A stretch of DNA of 64,000 bases, from NCBI RefSeq assembly GCF_016879755.1, contig NZ_WOFU01000002.1:613924-677923 (forward strand), written 5' to 3'. The translations under genes and the position numbers were made by a program. Below are positions 35,863-45,476 of this stretch, piece by piece. Numbering within the stretch: the first letter of the stretch is position 1; every line of letters begins with the position of its first letter. This stretch comes from Bacillus sp. B15-48 (lineage in GTDB: Bacteria > Bacillota > Bacilli > Bacillales > Cytobacillaceae). The notes beneath the pieces are model-generated. The model was not told the origin of the DNA. It saw only the letters and a list, made by a program, of their open reading frames with translations, and searched no databases.

Positions 35863-37008
35863 TTAATCCTTTCGTAAACGTTTTACCAATTTAGCCGTTT
35901 CAATTGCTGCCTTTTCAATTTGTTCTCTCGTATTATTTAATCCAAAACTAAAACGAATTGAATTTGTTAACCGTTCAGACTCTTTTCCGAACATCGCAAC
36001 AAGAACATGCGAAGGATCAATTGAACCAGCAGTACATGCTGAACCACTAGAAGCAGCAATTCCAGCTAAATCAAGATTAACGAGCATCGCCTCCACATTT
36101 GTACCCGGAAAGCTTAAGTTTAAGACATGAGGCAAACTATTTTCAAGTGAACCGTTTACCATGAACGAAATTTCAGTCTGCTTTAACTGATCAATAAATA
36201 ATGTCTTAAATTCAGTAAACAGTGTTCTTTTCTCTACCATTCCTCGTTGAGCAAGCTTTACTGCTTCATGAAACCCTGCAATCGCCGGAACATTTTCTGT
36301 TCCCGCTCTCCGTTTTCTTTCTTGTTCCCCTCCGAATGTGATTGGCAACAACTGAATACCATCCCGTATATATAAAAAACCAATGCCTTTTGGTCCATTG
36401 ATTTTATGAGCTGAAACAGAAAGCAAGTCTACTTTCAACTTTGTCACATCTAATGGTACCGCTCCATAAGCTTGTACAGCATCAGTATGAAAAGCGGCGT
36501 CATGTTCTGAAAGGAGATGACCGATTTCGGCAATCGGTAGCAATGTCCCTACTTCATTATTTCCATACATGATCGTAACAAGAATCGTGTCATCCCTCAA
36601 TGTACGACGAAGTTCATCAATAGAAATGTTTCCTGTTTCATCAACCGGAAGATAGGTAACCTCAAACCCACGTCGTTCCAGCTCTTGGCAACTATGAAGA
36701 ACGGCATGATGCTCAATAATCGTCGTAATAATATGCTTCCCTTTATGCTTATTCTTTTCAGCATAACCGATGATTGCTAAATTGTCAGACTCTGTTCCTC
36801 CGCTCGTTAAAATAATATTATTCGCCACTGCTCCAATACTGTCAGCTAAATCCTGTCTTGTTTCATCAAGAATTCTCCTCGTCTCACGTCCGAAAGAGTG
36901 AATACTCGACGGGTTCCCAAACTGTGTTTGCATTACCTCTGTCATTTTTTCAATGACTTGAGGGTGAATCGGTGTAGTTGCCGCATGATCCAAATAAATT
37001 CTTTCCAA
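35863..37008 (-). CDS. yrvO: Cysteine desulfurase (YrvO/IscS-like)
   Basis: A PLP enzyme that takes sulfur from cysteine as an enzyme-bound persulfide and hands it to MnmA. The 381-residue protein has the PLP Lys in SVSAHKINGPKGIGF (about 203) and the active-site Cys in SSGSACTAGS (about 327). The start MERIYLDHAATTP is typical and uses a TTG codon, with AAGGTG upstream. It lies between cymR and mnmA, as in B. subtilis, so its expression may follow cysteine status. Confidence 0.96.
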   Translation of the reverse strand: MERIYLDHAATTPIHPQVIEKMTEVMQTQFGNPSSIHSFGRETRRILDETRQDLADSIGAVANNIILTSGGTESDNLAIIGYAEKNKHKGKHIITTIIEHHAVLHSCQELERRGFEVTYLPVDETGNISIDELRRTLRDDTILVTIMYGNNEVGTLLPIAEIGHLLSEHDAAFHTDAVQAYGAVPLDVTKLKVDLLSVSAHKINGPKGIGFLYIRDGIQLLPITFGGEQERKRRAGTENVPAIAGFHEAVKLAQRGMVEKRTLFTEFKTLFIDQLKQTEISFMVNGSLENSLPHVLNLSFPGTNVEAMLVNLDLAGIAASSGSACTAGSIDPSHVLVAMFGKESERLTNSIRFSFGLNNTREQIEKAAIETAKLVKRLRKD

Positions 37009-37048
37009 AAGTCGACACCTTCTTTAATGTTACTTCTACTCTTTAAAA

Positions 37049-37471
37049 TTATATATAGTACATATAGCCATCAGAGACACCACGGTCATCCGTATGAGTA
37101 GCTAAATCCTCAATTGTCGTATTATCCAAAACATTCTTTATAGCATCACCTATACGAATCCAAAGTTCTCGTTTTGCCGGTTCTTCATCCTGAATTCCCT
37201 CAACGAGCGTAATAGGACCTTCAAGTACACGAATGATGTCTCCCGCGGAAATTTCCGATGGTTCTCTCGTTAAAACATAACCACCATATGCTCCCCTAAT
37301 ACTTCGAACAAGTCCAGCATTTCTTAATGGGGAAACAAGTTGCTCTAAATAATGTTCAGATAAATTGTTATTTTGTGCAATTGCCTTTAATGATATAGGA
37401 CCTTCCCCAAAATTTTTCGCCAGTTCAATCATAATGGTCATCCCATAACGTCCTTTTGTTGAAATTTTCAT
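37049..37471 (-). CDS. cymR: Cysteine metabolism repressor CymR (Rrf2 family)
   Basis: CymR represses cysteine-synthesis and sulfur-uptake genes, in complex with CysK in B. subtilis. The 140-residue protein starts MKISTKGRYGMTIMIELA. It has the winged-helix recognition run NNNLSEHYLEQLVSPLRNAGLV (spread over about 35-56) and the wing RGAYGGYVL. It contains no cysteine at all, so it lacks the iron-sulfur ligands of IscR-type relatives. It heads the yrvO-mnmA group and is divergent from rarA. Confidence 0.95.
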   Translation of the reverse strand: MKISTKGRYGMTIMIELAKNFGEGPISLKAIAQNNNLSEHYLEQLVSPLRNAGLVRSIRGAYGGYVLTREPSEISAGDIIRVLEGPITLVEGIQDEEPAKRELWIRIGDAIKNVLDNTTIEDLATHTDDRGVSDGYMYYI

Positions 37472-37584
37472 AAAAACGCACTCCCTTTTTCATTTCTAAA
37501 GGAATCTTATTTATTCTAAGAAATACCTGTTAGTTATCAAAATAATTCCATCACATTTTCTGAGTTATTTTATCGGCTTTAGCC

Positions 37585-37593
37585 ATTATACCA
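37585..37593 (-). promoter_or_regulatory. Extended -10 promoter element upstream of cymR
   Basis: The minus strand shows TGGTATAAT (37593-37585), a TGn-extended -10, about 115 bp before the cymR start. The corresponding -35 (TGTATA, 17 bp upstream) is weak. Confidence 0.5.
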
Positions 37594-37681
37594 TATCTTT
37601 TAAGACTTATACATTTGCCTACTCATGAAGGTATGTTAAAGTAAAATCATATTTTGCTTACGTAATGAGGTGAGAAAATAC

Positions 37682-38956
37682 ATGAGCGTAAAGCCTCTGG
37701 CGTTTAGAATGAGACCACGAACAATTAATGAAGTTATCGGTCAAACTCATTTAGTTGGTGAAGGGAAAATCATCGACCGGATGGTTAAGGCTAGACAACT
37801 AAGTTCAATGATTCTTTACGGACCCCCTGGGATTGGAAAAACTTCCATTGCCTCGGCAATTGCTGGGAGCACGAAGTATGCATTTCGAACATTAAATGCA
37901 GTTACGAATAATAAAAAAGATATGGAAATTGTCACTGCAGAAGCAAAAATGTCTGGGAAAGTGATTCTCTTGCTTGACGAAGTCCATCGCCTCGATAAAG
38001 CGAAGCAGGACTTCCTGTTACCGCATCTTGAGAACGGGATGATTACATTAATCGGAGCAACGACAAGCAATCCATATCACGCGATTAATCCTGCCATTCG
38101 AAGTCGTTGCCAAATATTCGAATTAAAACCTCTTGAAGCAGATGAAATTAAACTGGCAGTATTGAGAGCATTAGAGGATGAAGAACGAGGGTTAGGAAAA
38201 TACAATGTAGAAGTGAAAGAGGATGCATTGAACCACTTGGCTACGGCAGCTAATGGCGATGTTCGAAGTTCTTTAAATGCGCTTGAACTGGCTGTTTTAT
38301 CTACAGAACCGGACAAAGATGAAAAAGTAGTGATTGATTTAAAAACAGCGGAAGAATGCATGCAGAAAAAAAGCCTTGCTCATGATAAAGACGGCGATGC
38401 TCATTATGATGTGTTATCTGGATTCCAGAAATCAATTAGGGGAAGCGATGTAAATGCAGCTTTGCATTATTTAGGCAGGCTAATTGAAGCAGGCGATTTA
38501 GTTAGCATTAGCCGAAGATTGCTAGTCATTGCTTACGAGGATATTGGATTAGCCAATCCACAGGCGGGAGCTAGAACGTTAGCCGCAATTGAAACAGCCG
38601 AAAGAGTCGGGTTTCCTGAAGCAAGAATCCCGTTAGCCAACGCAGTGATTGAGCTTTGCTTGTCCCCAAAATCTAATTCTGCAATCTTAGCAATTGATGC
38701 AGCTTTAAGTGATATTCGTGCTGGTCTGAGCGGCGAAGTCCCTGACCATTTGCGCGATGCTCACTATAAAAGTGCAAAAGAACTCGGACGCGGCATCGGT
38801 TATCTATACCCTCATGATTATGAAGGAGGCTGGGTAAAGCAACAGTATCTTCCTGATAAATTGAAAAGAAAAGTATACTTTAAACCGAAAAGAACTGGAA
38901 AATTCGAACAAGCCTTAGCCACCGTATACGAGAAAATTATGGCGCTTAAAAAATAA
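37682..38956 (+). CDS. rarA: Replication-associated AAA+ ATPase RarA (MgsA/YrvN)
   Basis: RarA is a clamp-loader-like AAA+ protein that acts at stalled replication forks. The 424-residue protein has Walker A YGPPGIGKTS (about 46-55), Walker B LLLDEVHR (about 99-106), sensor 1 ATTSNP and an arginine finger region INPAIRSRCQ. The C-terminal tetramerisation domain follows. I use the ATG at 37682 after GAGGTG. It is convergent with tcdA. Confidence 0.96.
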   Translation: MSVKPLAFRMRPRTINEVIGQTHLVGEGKIIDRMVKARQLSSMILYGPPGIGKTSIASAIAGSTKYAFRTLNAVTNNKKDMEIVTAEAKMSGKVILLLDEVHRLDKAKQDFLLPHLENGMITLIGATTSNPYHAINPAIRSRCQIFELKPLEADEIKLAVLRALEDEERGLGKYNVEVKEDALNHLATAANGDVRSSLNALELAVLSTEPDKDEKVVIDLKTAEECMQKKSLAHDKDGDAHYDVLSGFQKSIRGSDVNAALHYLGRLIEAGDLVSISRRLLVIAYEDIGLANPQAGARTLAAIETAERVGFPEARIPLANAVIELCLSPKSNSAILAIDAALSDIRAGLSGEVPDHLRDAHYKSAKELGRGIGYLYPHDYEGGWVKQQYLPDKLKRKVYFKPKRTGKFEQALATVYEKIMALKK

Positions 38957-38993
38957 TGAACCTCCTTTTCCCGAGATGGGGAGAGGAGGTTCA
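38957..38993. terminator. Bidirectional terminator between rarA and tcdA
   Basis: TGAACCTCC (38957-38965) pairs with GGAGGTTCA (38985-38993), and inner bases CCC/GGG extend the stem. It fills the 44-bp gap between the convergent genes. The T-tracts are short. Confidence 0.75.
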
Positions 38994-39000
38994 TTTACAA

Positions 39001-39762
39001 TCAATCATTGACACGGTGAATTTTCACATCTTTTAAAAGTTGCCTTACAACATAACTCGCCATAATTAAACCGCAAGTTGATGGAACAAAGGCATTAGAG
39101 GATGGCGGCATTTTTGCTTTACGTATTTTCGCGTCTTCTTTTCCGACTACCTTATTTACTTCTTCAAGACTTATAATTGGACTCTCATCAGAAAACACAA
39201 CGGGAACCCCTTTACGAATGCCTTCTTTTCGAAGTCGAGTACGAATGACCTTAGCAATCGGATCTGTATGGGTTTTTGAAATATCAGCGATTTGAAACCG
39301 GGTTGGATCCATTTTATTCGCTGCCCCCATGCTAGAAATAAGCGGAATCCCTCGTTTCAAACATTCTTTTGTTAAATGGATTTTGTAAGAAATGGTATCA
39401 GAAGCATCAACAACAAAGTCAAGTCCATAGCTAAAGAACTGCTCGTACGTTTCTTCCGTATAAAACATTTTTAAAGCAATCACTTCACATTCAGGGTTGA
39501 TGTCGCGTATCCTTTCTTCCATCAGTTCAACCTTCGGCCTCCCGACAGTCGATAATAACGCAATCAACTGCCGATTGACATTTGTAATATCAACATCATC
39601 TTTATCAACTAGTATAAGCCTTCCAACTCCTGATCGCGCTAAAGCCTCAGCAGAAAACGACCCGACCCCGCCGATGCCGAGGACCGCCACTGTACTATTC
39701 TTCAAAAGATTAAGACCTTCTTGACCAATAGCCAATTCATTTCGAGAAAATTGGTGTAACAT
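39001..39762 (-). CDS. tcdA: tRNA threonylcarbamoyladenosine dehydratase TcdA (YrvM)
   Basis: TcdA is an E1-like enzyme that cyclises t6A37 of ANN-decoding tRNAs to ct6A using ATP. The 253-residue protein has the nucleotide-binding loop VLGIGGVGSFSAEAL (about 29-43), the DKDDVDITNVNRQL run (about 54-67) and DASDTISYK. GATAG-type sequence gives only a modest ribosome binding site. It lies between rarA and the 6S RNA gene, as in B. subtilis. Confidence 0.95.
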   Translation of the reverse strand: MLHQFSRNELAIGQEGLNLLKNSTVAVLGIGGVGSFSAEALARSGVGRLILVDKDDVDITNVNRQLIALLSTVGRPKVELMEERIRDINPECEVIALKMFYTEETYEQFFSYGLDFVVDASDTISYKIHLTKECLKRGIPLISSMGAANKMDPTRFQIADISKTHTDPIAKVIRTRLRKEGIRKGVPVVFSDESPIISLEEVNKVVGKEDAKIRKAKMPPSSNAFVPSTCGLIMASYVVRQLLKDVKIHRVND

Positions 39763-39872
39763 CTATCTCACTCCAAACAAAGGAAAATTAATTTTATTTT
39801 TTTATACTTATCCCCGCTAAACATTAAAGCATTCTTCGAATAAAAACAAGGCATACCGTTTGAGTTACTTTT

Positions 39873-40119
39873 GCGAAAAAAAACTCCATGCAAGCAGCAT
39901 GGAGTTGCCGATTTCATATGTAAGTTAAGAGACCCAATTGTGCCGTCGCGATAATACCTTCGTTTTGAACCCGCTCTATGGCAGGTGGGTACCCTGTCCT
40001 AAAATTTGCAAGTCCCGTTGAAAGGCATTTACTCGTATTAGGAACTCCGGACTCCCAAAGGAAAAATGTTCGGTCAAAACTTATGGGAATACAACGAACA
40101 CATCAGGACTCTTATCTTT
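39873..40119 (-). ncRNA. bsrA: 6S RNA (6S-1, BsrA)
   Basis: 6S RNA mimics an open promoter and binds sigma-A RNA polymerase. The gene lies between tcdA and aspS, exactly where B. subtilis 6S-1 lies. The minus strand reads GTCCTGATGTGTTCGTTG near the 5' end, then TTTTGACCGAACATTTTTCC, TTTGGGAGTCCGGAGTT, AAATGCCTTTCAACGGGA, and GGGTACCCACCTGCCATAGA with GCGGGTTCAAAACGAAGGTA. I recognise these as 6S-1 landmarks. A strong terminator ends it. The 5' end is estimated from the promoter. Confidence 0.88.
39875..39906 (-). terminator. 6S RNA terminator
   Basis: AACTCCATGC (minus 39906-39897) pairs perfectly with GCATGGAGTT (39891-39882), followed by a T8 run. Confidence 0.93.
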
Positions 40120-40125
40120 ATTAAA

Positions 40126-40154
40126 AGAATATCATATGGGTACCCGAAATTCAA
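40126..40154 (-). promoter_or_regulatory. Sigma-A promoter of the 6S RNA gene
   Basis: On the minus strand TTGAAT (40154-40149) and TATTCT (40131-40126) are 17 bp apart. The spacer contains the palindrome GGGTACCC (40138-40145). Confidence 0.75.
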
Positions 40155-40179
40155 CTAAAGGCATTCCAAATGTATTCCG

Positions 40180-41949
40180 CTATTTTTTAACATTTAGTGA
40201 CAAATATAGCTCATTCAATTGGTGTTTGCTAACACTACCAGGTGCCTCTGTCAACAAACAACTTGCACTCGCCGTTTTCGGAAAAGCAATCGTGTCTCGG
40301 AGATTTGTTCTCCCAGCAAGAAGCATTACCATTCGATCAAGCCCTAAAGCAATTCCCCCATGCGGTGGAGTTCCGTATTCAAACGCTTCTAACAAAAAGC
40401 CAAATTGGCTTTCAGTCTGTTCTGGCGTAAATCCAAGTACTTCAAACATTTTTTCTTGAATCTCTCGTTCATAGATACGAAGTGAACCTCCGCCCAATTC
40501 ATATCCATTTAAAACAAGATCATACGCTTGCGCTCGAACACGCCCCGGGTCTGTCTCTAAGTATGGCAAATCTTCCCGTACTGGCATCGTAAACGGATGA
40601 TGTGCAGCATAATAACGTCCATCTGCTTCATCGAACTCAAGTAAAGGCCAATCAGTAATCCAAAGGAATTGGAATTTCGATTCATCAATTAAATTAAGCT
40701 CTTTCCCAAACTTCAATCTCAAAGCACCAAGAGCATCAGCGACAATTTTCTTCTTATCAGCAACAAACAGCAACAAATCGCCGATTTCTGCATGTACTAA
40801 AGAACTGATTGCATTTAGAGCGTCTGCATCAAGAAATTTTCCAATTGGTCCCTTTAATCCATCTTCCTCTACTTTTACCCAAGCAAGGCCTTTCGCACCA
40901 TAAACAGCTGCAAACTCTGTCAATCCGTCGATGTCTTTACGGGAATATTTGTCCGCAACTCCTTTTACATTCAGTGCTTTAACCTGACCGCCACTCTCCA
41001 CTGCCGATGTAAATACTTTGAAACCTGAATCTTTTACTGCTTCAGATACATCGACTAATTCTAAACCGAAACGAGTGTCTGGCTTATCTGAACCATAACG
41101 GCTCATTGCTTCATCATAAGACATTCTTTGAAACGGAATCTCTACATCGATTCCTTTCACTTCTTTCATTACTTTATGCATCATTTTTTCAGTCATCGTT
41201 AATATATCTTCTTGGCTTAGGAAGCTTGTTTCAATGTCCACTTGTGTAAATTCTGGCTGACGGTCCGCACGAAGATCCTCATCCCGAAAACAACGGGCAA
41301 TTTGGTAATACCTTTCCACCCCACTTACCATTAGGAGCTGTTTAAAGATTTGCGGTGATTGTGGCAAAGCATAGAACTCTCCTGGATGAACCCTGCTTGG
41401 AACTAAATAATCTCTTGCTCCTTCAGGAGTGCTTTTCGTTAAAATTGGTGTCTCGACATCAAGGAAACCTTCTCCATCAAGAAATTCTCTAATTGTCTTC
41501 GTCGTTTCGTGTCTCATTTTTAACGTCTGAAACATCTCTGGACGTCTCATATCAAGATATCGATACTTCAGTCGTATGTCCTCGGAAACATCCGTCTTTT
41601 CAGAAATCATGAAAGGCGGTGTTTTCGCCTCATTAATAATTGTAATTTCTTCGACGAGCACTTCAACTTTTCCTGTTGGTATGTTTTCATTGAAGGTTTC
41701 TTCATCTCTAGCGACAACTTGTCCCTTAATATCCAAAACATATTCACTGCGCACTTTATCTGCAATTTGCAGTGCTTCTTTAGACGCATCAGGATTAAAA
41801 ACGATTTGAACAATCCCAGTACGGTCTCTTAAATCAATAAAAATAACCCCGCCAAGATCACGGCGTTTACTCACCCAACCTTTTAATGTAACTTTTTCAC
41901 CTATTGCTTTTTCAGTTACTTCACCACAAAAATATGTTCTACCAAACAT
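40180..41949 (-). CDS. aspS: Aspartyl-tRNA synthetase
   Basis: AspRS, class II, here the bacterial type with an anticodon-binding OB fold (about 1-105), catalytic domain and GAD insertion domain (about 280-420). Class II motifs are present: motif 2 in [21 protein letters not shown] and motif 3 in [15 protein letters not shown]. The length of 589 matches the family. It follows hisS by 12 bases and shares its histidine T-box leader, so aspartate charging capacity would follow tRNA-His status. AAGGGGG precedes the ATG. Confidence 0.98.
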   Translation of the reverse strand: MFGRTYFCGEVTEKAIGEKVTLKGWVSKRRDLGGVIFIDLRDRTGIVQIVFNPDASKEALQIADKVRSEYVLDIKGQVVARDEETFNENIPTGKVEVLVEEITIINEAKTPPFMISEKTDVSEDIRLKYRYLDMRRPEMFQTLKMRHETTKTIREFLDGEGFLDVETPILTKSTPEGARDYLVPSRVHPGEFYALPQSPQIFKQLLMVSGVERYYQIARCFRDEDLRADRQPEFTQVDIETSFLSQEDILTMTEKMMHKVMKEVKGIDVEIPFQRMSYDEAMSRYGSDKPDTRFGLELVDVSEAVKDSGFKVFTSAVESGGQVKALNVKGVADKYSRKDIDGLTEFAAVYGAKGLAWVKVEEDGLKGPIGKFLDADALNAISSLVHAEIGDLLLFVADKKKIVADALGALRLKFGKELNLIDESKFQFLWITDWPLLEFDEADGRYYAAHHPFTMPVREDLPYLETDPGRVRAQAYDLVLNGYELGGGSLRIYEREIQEKMFEVLGFTPEQTESQFGFLLEAFEYGTPPHGGIALGLDRMVMLLAGRTNLRDTIAFPKTASASCLLTEAPGSVSKHQLNELYLSLNVKK

Positions 41950-41961
41950 GATGTTTCCCCC

Positions 41962-43239
41962 TTATTTTGCTAACTCTATAAATTTTTCTAGAAAGCGATC
42001 AAGCGGTAGCTCAACTTGGCCACCATCTTCCATCGTTTTTAATCTAATTTTATTTTCTGCCAATTCGTCCTCACCTAAGACGGCAACATATTTTGCGTTA
42101 AAGCGGTCAGCACTTTTAAACTGAGCTTTAACTTTTCGATCAAGATAATCTCTTTCAGCAGAAAAGCCAGCGCTTCTAAGTTTATGAAGAAGCCCTACTG
42201 TATAATCCTTCGCATTTTCTCCAAGAGCTACAAGATAGCAATCAATCGATTTAGTTACTGGCAACTCGATTTTTTCTGCTTCAAGTGCAGCGAGTAGGCG
42301 CTCAATGCTCAGCGCAAATCCAATCCCAGGTGTTTCCGGACCGCCAATCTCTTCAACAAGTCCATTGTAACGGCCTCCACCACATAAAGTAGTAATGGCC
42401 CCGAATCCCTCGGCATCACTCATAATTTCAAACGCGGTATGATTGTAATAATCTAAGCCACGTACTAAGTTAGGATCTACGACATATTCAATATCAAAAT
42501 TAGATAAGTATTGTTTTACTTTTGAAAAATAGTTACTTGATTCTTCAGTCAAATAATCAATAATCGACGGTGCAGACTTCATCAACTCATGATCTCGATC
42601 AGCTTTGCAATCGAGGATTCTCATCGGATTTTTTTCCAAGCGGCTTTGACAATCTTTACAGAACTCGCCAATTGCCGGCTGAAAGTGAGCGATTAATGCC
42701 TCACGGTGCGCTCCTCGACTCTGTTTATCACCAAGACTATTAATGACTAACTTCAATTTCTTCAACCCAAGCTCTTGATAGAGAGCCATTGCTAGTGAAA
42801 TTACTTCTGCATCAATAGCGGGATCGTTGCTTCCCAATGCCTCAATTCCGAATTGAACAAACTGTCGGAATCGACCTGCTTGTGGACGTTCATAGCGAAA
42901 CATCGGTCCCATATAGTAAAGCTTGACCGGTTGAGTTGCTTGTCCAAACATTTTATGCTCAACGAAAGAGCGTACCGTTGAAGCCGTCCCCTCAGGTCTC
43001 AGTGTAATATCCCTGCCCCCGCGGTCAGTGAAGGAATACATCTCTTTTTGAACAATATCGGTTGTATCTCCAACCCCACGCGAAAATAATTCCGTATGTT
43101 CAAAAACGGGTGTGCGAATCTCCTTGTATTGGTATTTCTCACAAATTTCCCTTGCTTTCATTTCGATATATTGCCATTTCTCTGTTTCTCCTGGCAATAT
43201 ATCTTGTGTCCCGCGAGGTATTTGAATCTGTTTAGACAT
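41962..43239 (-). CDS. hisS: Histidyl-tRNA synthetase
   Basis: HisRS charges tRNA-His. The 425-residue protein begins [16 protein letters not shown] and shows class II motif 1-2 sequences ([27 protein letters not shown]), the histidine-specific [14 protein letters not shown] and GGGRYNGL, and motif 3 [13 protein letters not shown] use the ATG at 43239, preceded by AGGAGG; the 8-codon extension upstream is not needed. It is the first gene of hisS-aspS and is controlled by a T-box. Confidence 0.98.
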   Translation of the reverse strand: MSKQIQIPRGTQDILPGETEKWQYIEMKAREICEKYQYKEIRTPVFEHTELFSRGVGDTTDIVQKEMYSFTDRGGRDITLRPEGTASTVRSFVEHKMFGQATQPVKLYYMGPMFRYERPQAGRFRQFVQFGIEALGSNDPAIDAEVISLAMALYQELGLKKLKLVINSLGDKQSRGAHREALIAHFQPAIGEFCKDCQSRLEKNPMRILDCKADRDHELMKSAPSIIDYLTEESSNYFSKVKQYLSNFDIEYVVDPNLVRGLDYYNHTAFEIMSDAEGFGAITTLCGGGRYNGLVEEIGGPETPGIGFALSIERLLAALEAEKIELPVTKSIDCYLVALGENAKDYTVGLLHKLRSAGFSAERDYLDRKVKAQFKSADRFNAKYVAVLGEDELAENKIRLKTMEDGGQVELPLDRFLEKFIELAK

Positions 43240-43276
43240 CCTGGACAACCTCCTAATCTCCACTTCTAATATATGT

Positions 43277-43566
43277 AAATATAAAAAGCTCCCGTCTCCT
43301 TGTTATAAAACAAGGGACGAGAGCTTATAGTTCCCGTGGTGCCACCCTAATTGAAGGCATAACCAATCACCTTCCACTTTTACAGTTAACGCCTGCAACG
43401 TCTTTTCCTACTAATGGAAAAACCACGTTCAGAAAGGAGCCTAAGGAGTGTTCTTTCATCAAGTCATCATGCAGAAAAGCTTTCAGCCGAGGCTTTTCCT
43501 CTCTTTCCATGTGGGTCTTCATTACTGTTCTCCCTCAACGGCAATTTTTTAAATATAATATTATAT
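43277..43566 (-). promoter_or_regulatory. T-box leader of hisS-aspS (specifier CAC, histidine)
   Basis: The minus-strand leader carries the T-box AGGGTGGCACCACGG (43348-43334), then a terminator helix (43326-43283) with a T5 tract. In Stem I, GGAG and a later CTCC close a loop with AACAGTA on one side and AAAGAA-CAC-T on the other. This places a CAC histidine specifier at 43450-43448. A Stem I loop with CCTCGGCTGAAAG is also visible. Confidence 0.93.
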
Positions 43567-43572
43567 TTCCTT

Positions 43573-43601
43573 ATAATACGGACGAAAAATCAGGTTGTCA
43601 A
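43573..43601 (-). promoter_or_regulatory. Sigma-A promoter of the hisS T-box leader
   Basis: TTGACA (43601-43596) and TATTAT (43578-43573) on the minus strand have a 17-bp spacer. The -35 overlaps the stop codon of the upstream small gene at 43598. Confidence 0.9.
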
Positions 43602-43774
43602 GAACGTTCCAGCTGTTTTTTTAACTTTTTTACATCTCTTTGAGTAAGTCCGAATTCTGCTGCTAGCTCAATGCCTGTTGCACTTTGCTCTTTTCGTATA
43701 AAATCATGTAGATCGACATTAAAAAGCTGATTTTCTCCTAATTGAGCAGAATACCCTTTTTCACTTTGACGCAT
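43598..43774 (-). CDS. Small protein with a possible helix-turn-helix (position of yrzK)
   Basis: A 58-codon frame starting MRQSEKGYSAQLGENQLF. The C-terminal half (IELAAEFGLTQRDVKKLKKQ) has the spacing of a helix-turn-helix like that of sigma region 4 or small regulators. GGAAGGTGAT precedes the ATG. It lies between yrvJ (divergent) and hisS, where B. subtilis carries the small gene yrzK. I am not sure of homology, so no symbol is given. DNA binding is an inference from the motif. Confidence 0.75.
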   Translation of the reverse strand: MRQSEKGYSAQLGENQLFNVDLHDFIRKEQSATGIELAAEFGLTQRDVKKLKKQLERS

Positions 43775-43944
43775 ATAATCACCTTCCGTTCCATTATCTT
43801 TTTATTCTTTCCCACGAAGCAAAAAAACTTTCATCCGGAGAACAAAGAAAGATTTCAATTTTACAACAAAAAGAATAATTTGGTGATTTTAGAATACGAA
43901 TCCGTTAAAATGAAAATGAATCTTCGTAAAAAGGATGTGGACCG

Positions 43945-45441
43945 ATGCGCTTAAAGAATTTTCCCGTCGTCCCCCTCCTCATTCTGCTAATTTTCGGCAG
44001 TATTTATCCCGGTTTATTTGTGAAAGCAAATAACCAAACTTTAACAATTACTGCCACGAATTTGAATGTGAGGGAAGGACCTGGATTAGATTCCCCTGTT
44101 GTCGCGAAAGTCCAAAAGGGGGAGCACTATTCAATTATTCAAAAAAAGGATAACTGGATTCAAATTACCCTATCGAATGGGAATGTAGGTTGGGTTTCGA
44201 ACGAGTTTACAGCAGCAGATAAACAACACAAAAAAACTTTTCAGGCCTTTGCTACAGACAAGCTGAATGTTCGTAGCACCCCTTCTTTAAACGGGTCGAT
44301 TATTGGTCAGTTAACGAAGGGCGAACAAGTGACAGTCCGAATGAAGGAAAATGACTGGGCTCTAATTCATTTTGATGGGAAAGAAGCTTGGGTCAACTCA
44401 CAATACTTGACTACAACACTATCACCTAGAGCAGTACAGCGAGTGCCAAGTGGACAAGCTACCGTAACAGCGACGACATTAAATGTCCGTGATCAAAATT
44501 CGCTAAATGGGAAGGTGATTGGCTCGATCACTAAAGGAGAAACCTTTCCTGTCCTAGAAGAACATGATAATTGGCTTAAAATTGAGTTTAAACCAGGCAT
44601 TACAGGATGGGCTGCAAGCTGGTTTTTTCAAACAGCCGAACAACAACCATCAACTGCCACCATAAAAGATCAATTTGTTACCGTTTTAAATGATGGAACA
44701 AACATTCGTAACGATGCCGGAACAAATGGTCAAGTGATACGAAGAGCCAATAAAGGTGAAACATTTGAAGTGATTGAGCGCAAAAATGATTGGTATAAAA
44801 TTCGTTTCAAAGATGGTTCTAGTGGTTTTATCGCAGGCTGGATTGTCTCAGTTAACGGAAATACAGATCAAATAATCAGGTCCGGTACTGGCAATGATAA
44901 AAAAAATAAAGTCATCGTCATTGACCCAGGCCACGGTGGGAAAGATGTTGGAGCAATTGGTACAAGAGGAACATTTGAGAAAACAGTAACATTACAAACG
45001 GCAAAGTTATTATCCGAAAAGCTCAGAGCATCTGGAGCAGAAGTATACTTGACAAGAAATTCAGATACATATCTTCCGTTAGCATCAAGGATAGCGATTT
45101 CCGAACAAAAAAATGCGGATGCCTTTATTTCCATACATTATGATAGTCATTTCGATCCTACGGTTCGTGGAATTACAAGCTATTATTACCATGACAATCA
45201 ATTAGCCAAGAACTTACATTCAGCTGTGACAACGAGGACAAGATTAACGGATCGAGGGGTTCGTTTTGGTGATTACTATGTCATTCGCGAAAACAAACAA
45301 AATAGCGTCCTCATTGAACTCGGATATTTAAGTAACCCCACAGAAGAGTTGCTCATTACATCCAATCAATATCAACAAGCAGTCGCTACAGGTCTGTTCG
45401 AAGGATTAGCAACCTATTTTAGCAATAAAGAAACGGAATAA
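43945..45441 (+). CDS. yrvJ: N-acetylmuramoyl-L-alanine amidase with four SH3 domains (YrvJ)
   Basis: A secreted cell-wall amidase cutting the bond between muramic acid and the stem peptide. The 498-residue protein has a signal peptide (about 1-29) and four bacterial SH3 domains (about 31-90, 99-157, 170-230 and 243-305), each starting with an LNVRxxxxLNG- or NIRNDAG-like strand. The C-terminal Amidase_3 domain (about 322-495) has zinc ligands in IDPGHGGKDVG, the Glu before VTLQTAK, and SIHYDSH, plus the catalytic Glu in SVLIELGYLSN. It is monocistronic and ends at a strong terminator. Confidence 0.95.
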   Translation: MRLKNFPVVPLLILLIFGSIYPGLFVKANNQTLTITATNLNVREGPGLDSPVVAKVQKGEHYSIIQKKDNWIQITLSNGNVGWVSNEFTAADKQHKKTFQAFATDKLNVRSTPSLNGSIIGQLTKGEQVTVRMKENDWALIHFDGKEAWVNSQYLTTTLSPRAVQRVPSGQATVTATTLNVRDQNSLNGKVIGSITKGETFPVLEEHDNWLKIEFKPGITGWAASWFFQTAEQQPSTATIKDQFVTVLNDGTNIRNDAGTNGQVIRRANKGETFEVIERKNDWYKIRFKDGSSGFIAGWIVSVNGNTDQIIRSGTGNDKKNKVIVIDPGHGGKDVGAIGTRGTFEKTVTLQTAKLLSEKLRASGAEVYLTRNSDTYLPLASRIAISEQKNADAFISIHYDSHFDPTVRGITSYYYHDNQLAKNLHSAVTTRTRLTDRGVRFGDYYVIRENKQNSVLIELGYLSNPTEELLITSNQYQQAVATGLFEGLATYFSNKETE

Positions 45442-45442
45442 T

Positions 45443-45476
45443 TGAAAAAAGGAGCCTGATTCGGCTCCTTTTTCAA
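45443..45476. terminator. Bidirectional terminator between yrvJ and dtd
   Basis: TTGAAAAAAGGAGCC pairs with GGCTCCTTTTTCAA around TGATTC, with T-runs on both strands. It lies between the convergent genes and overlaps the last codons of dtd. Confidence 0.92.
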
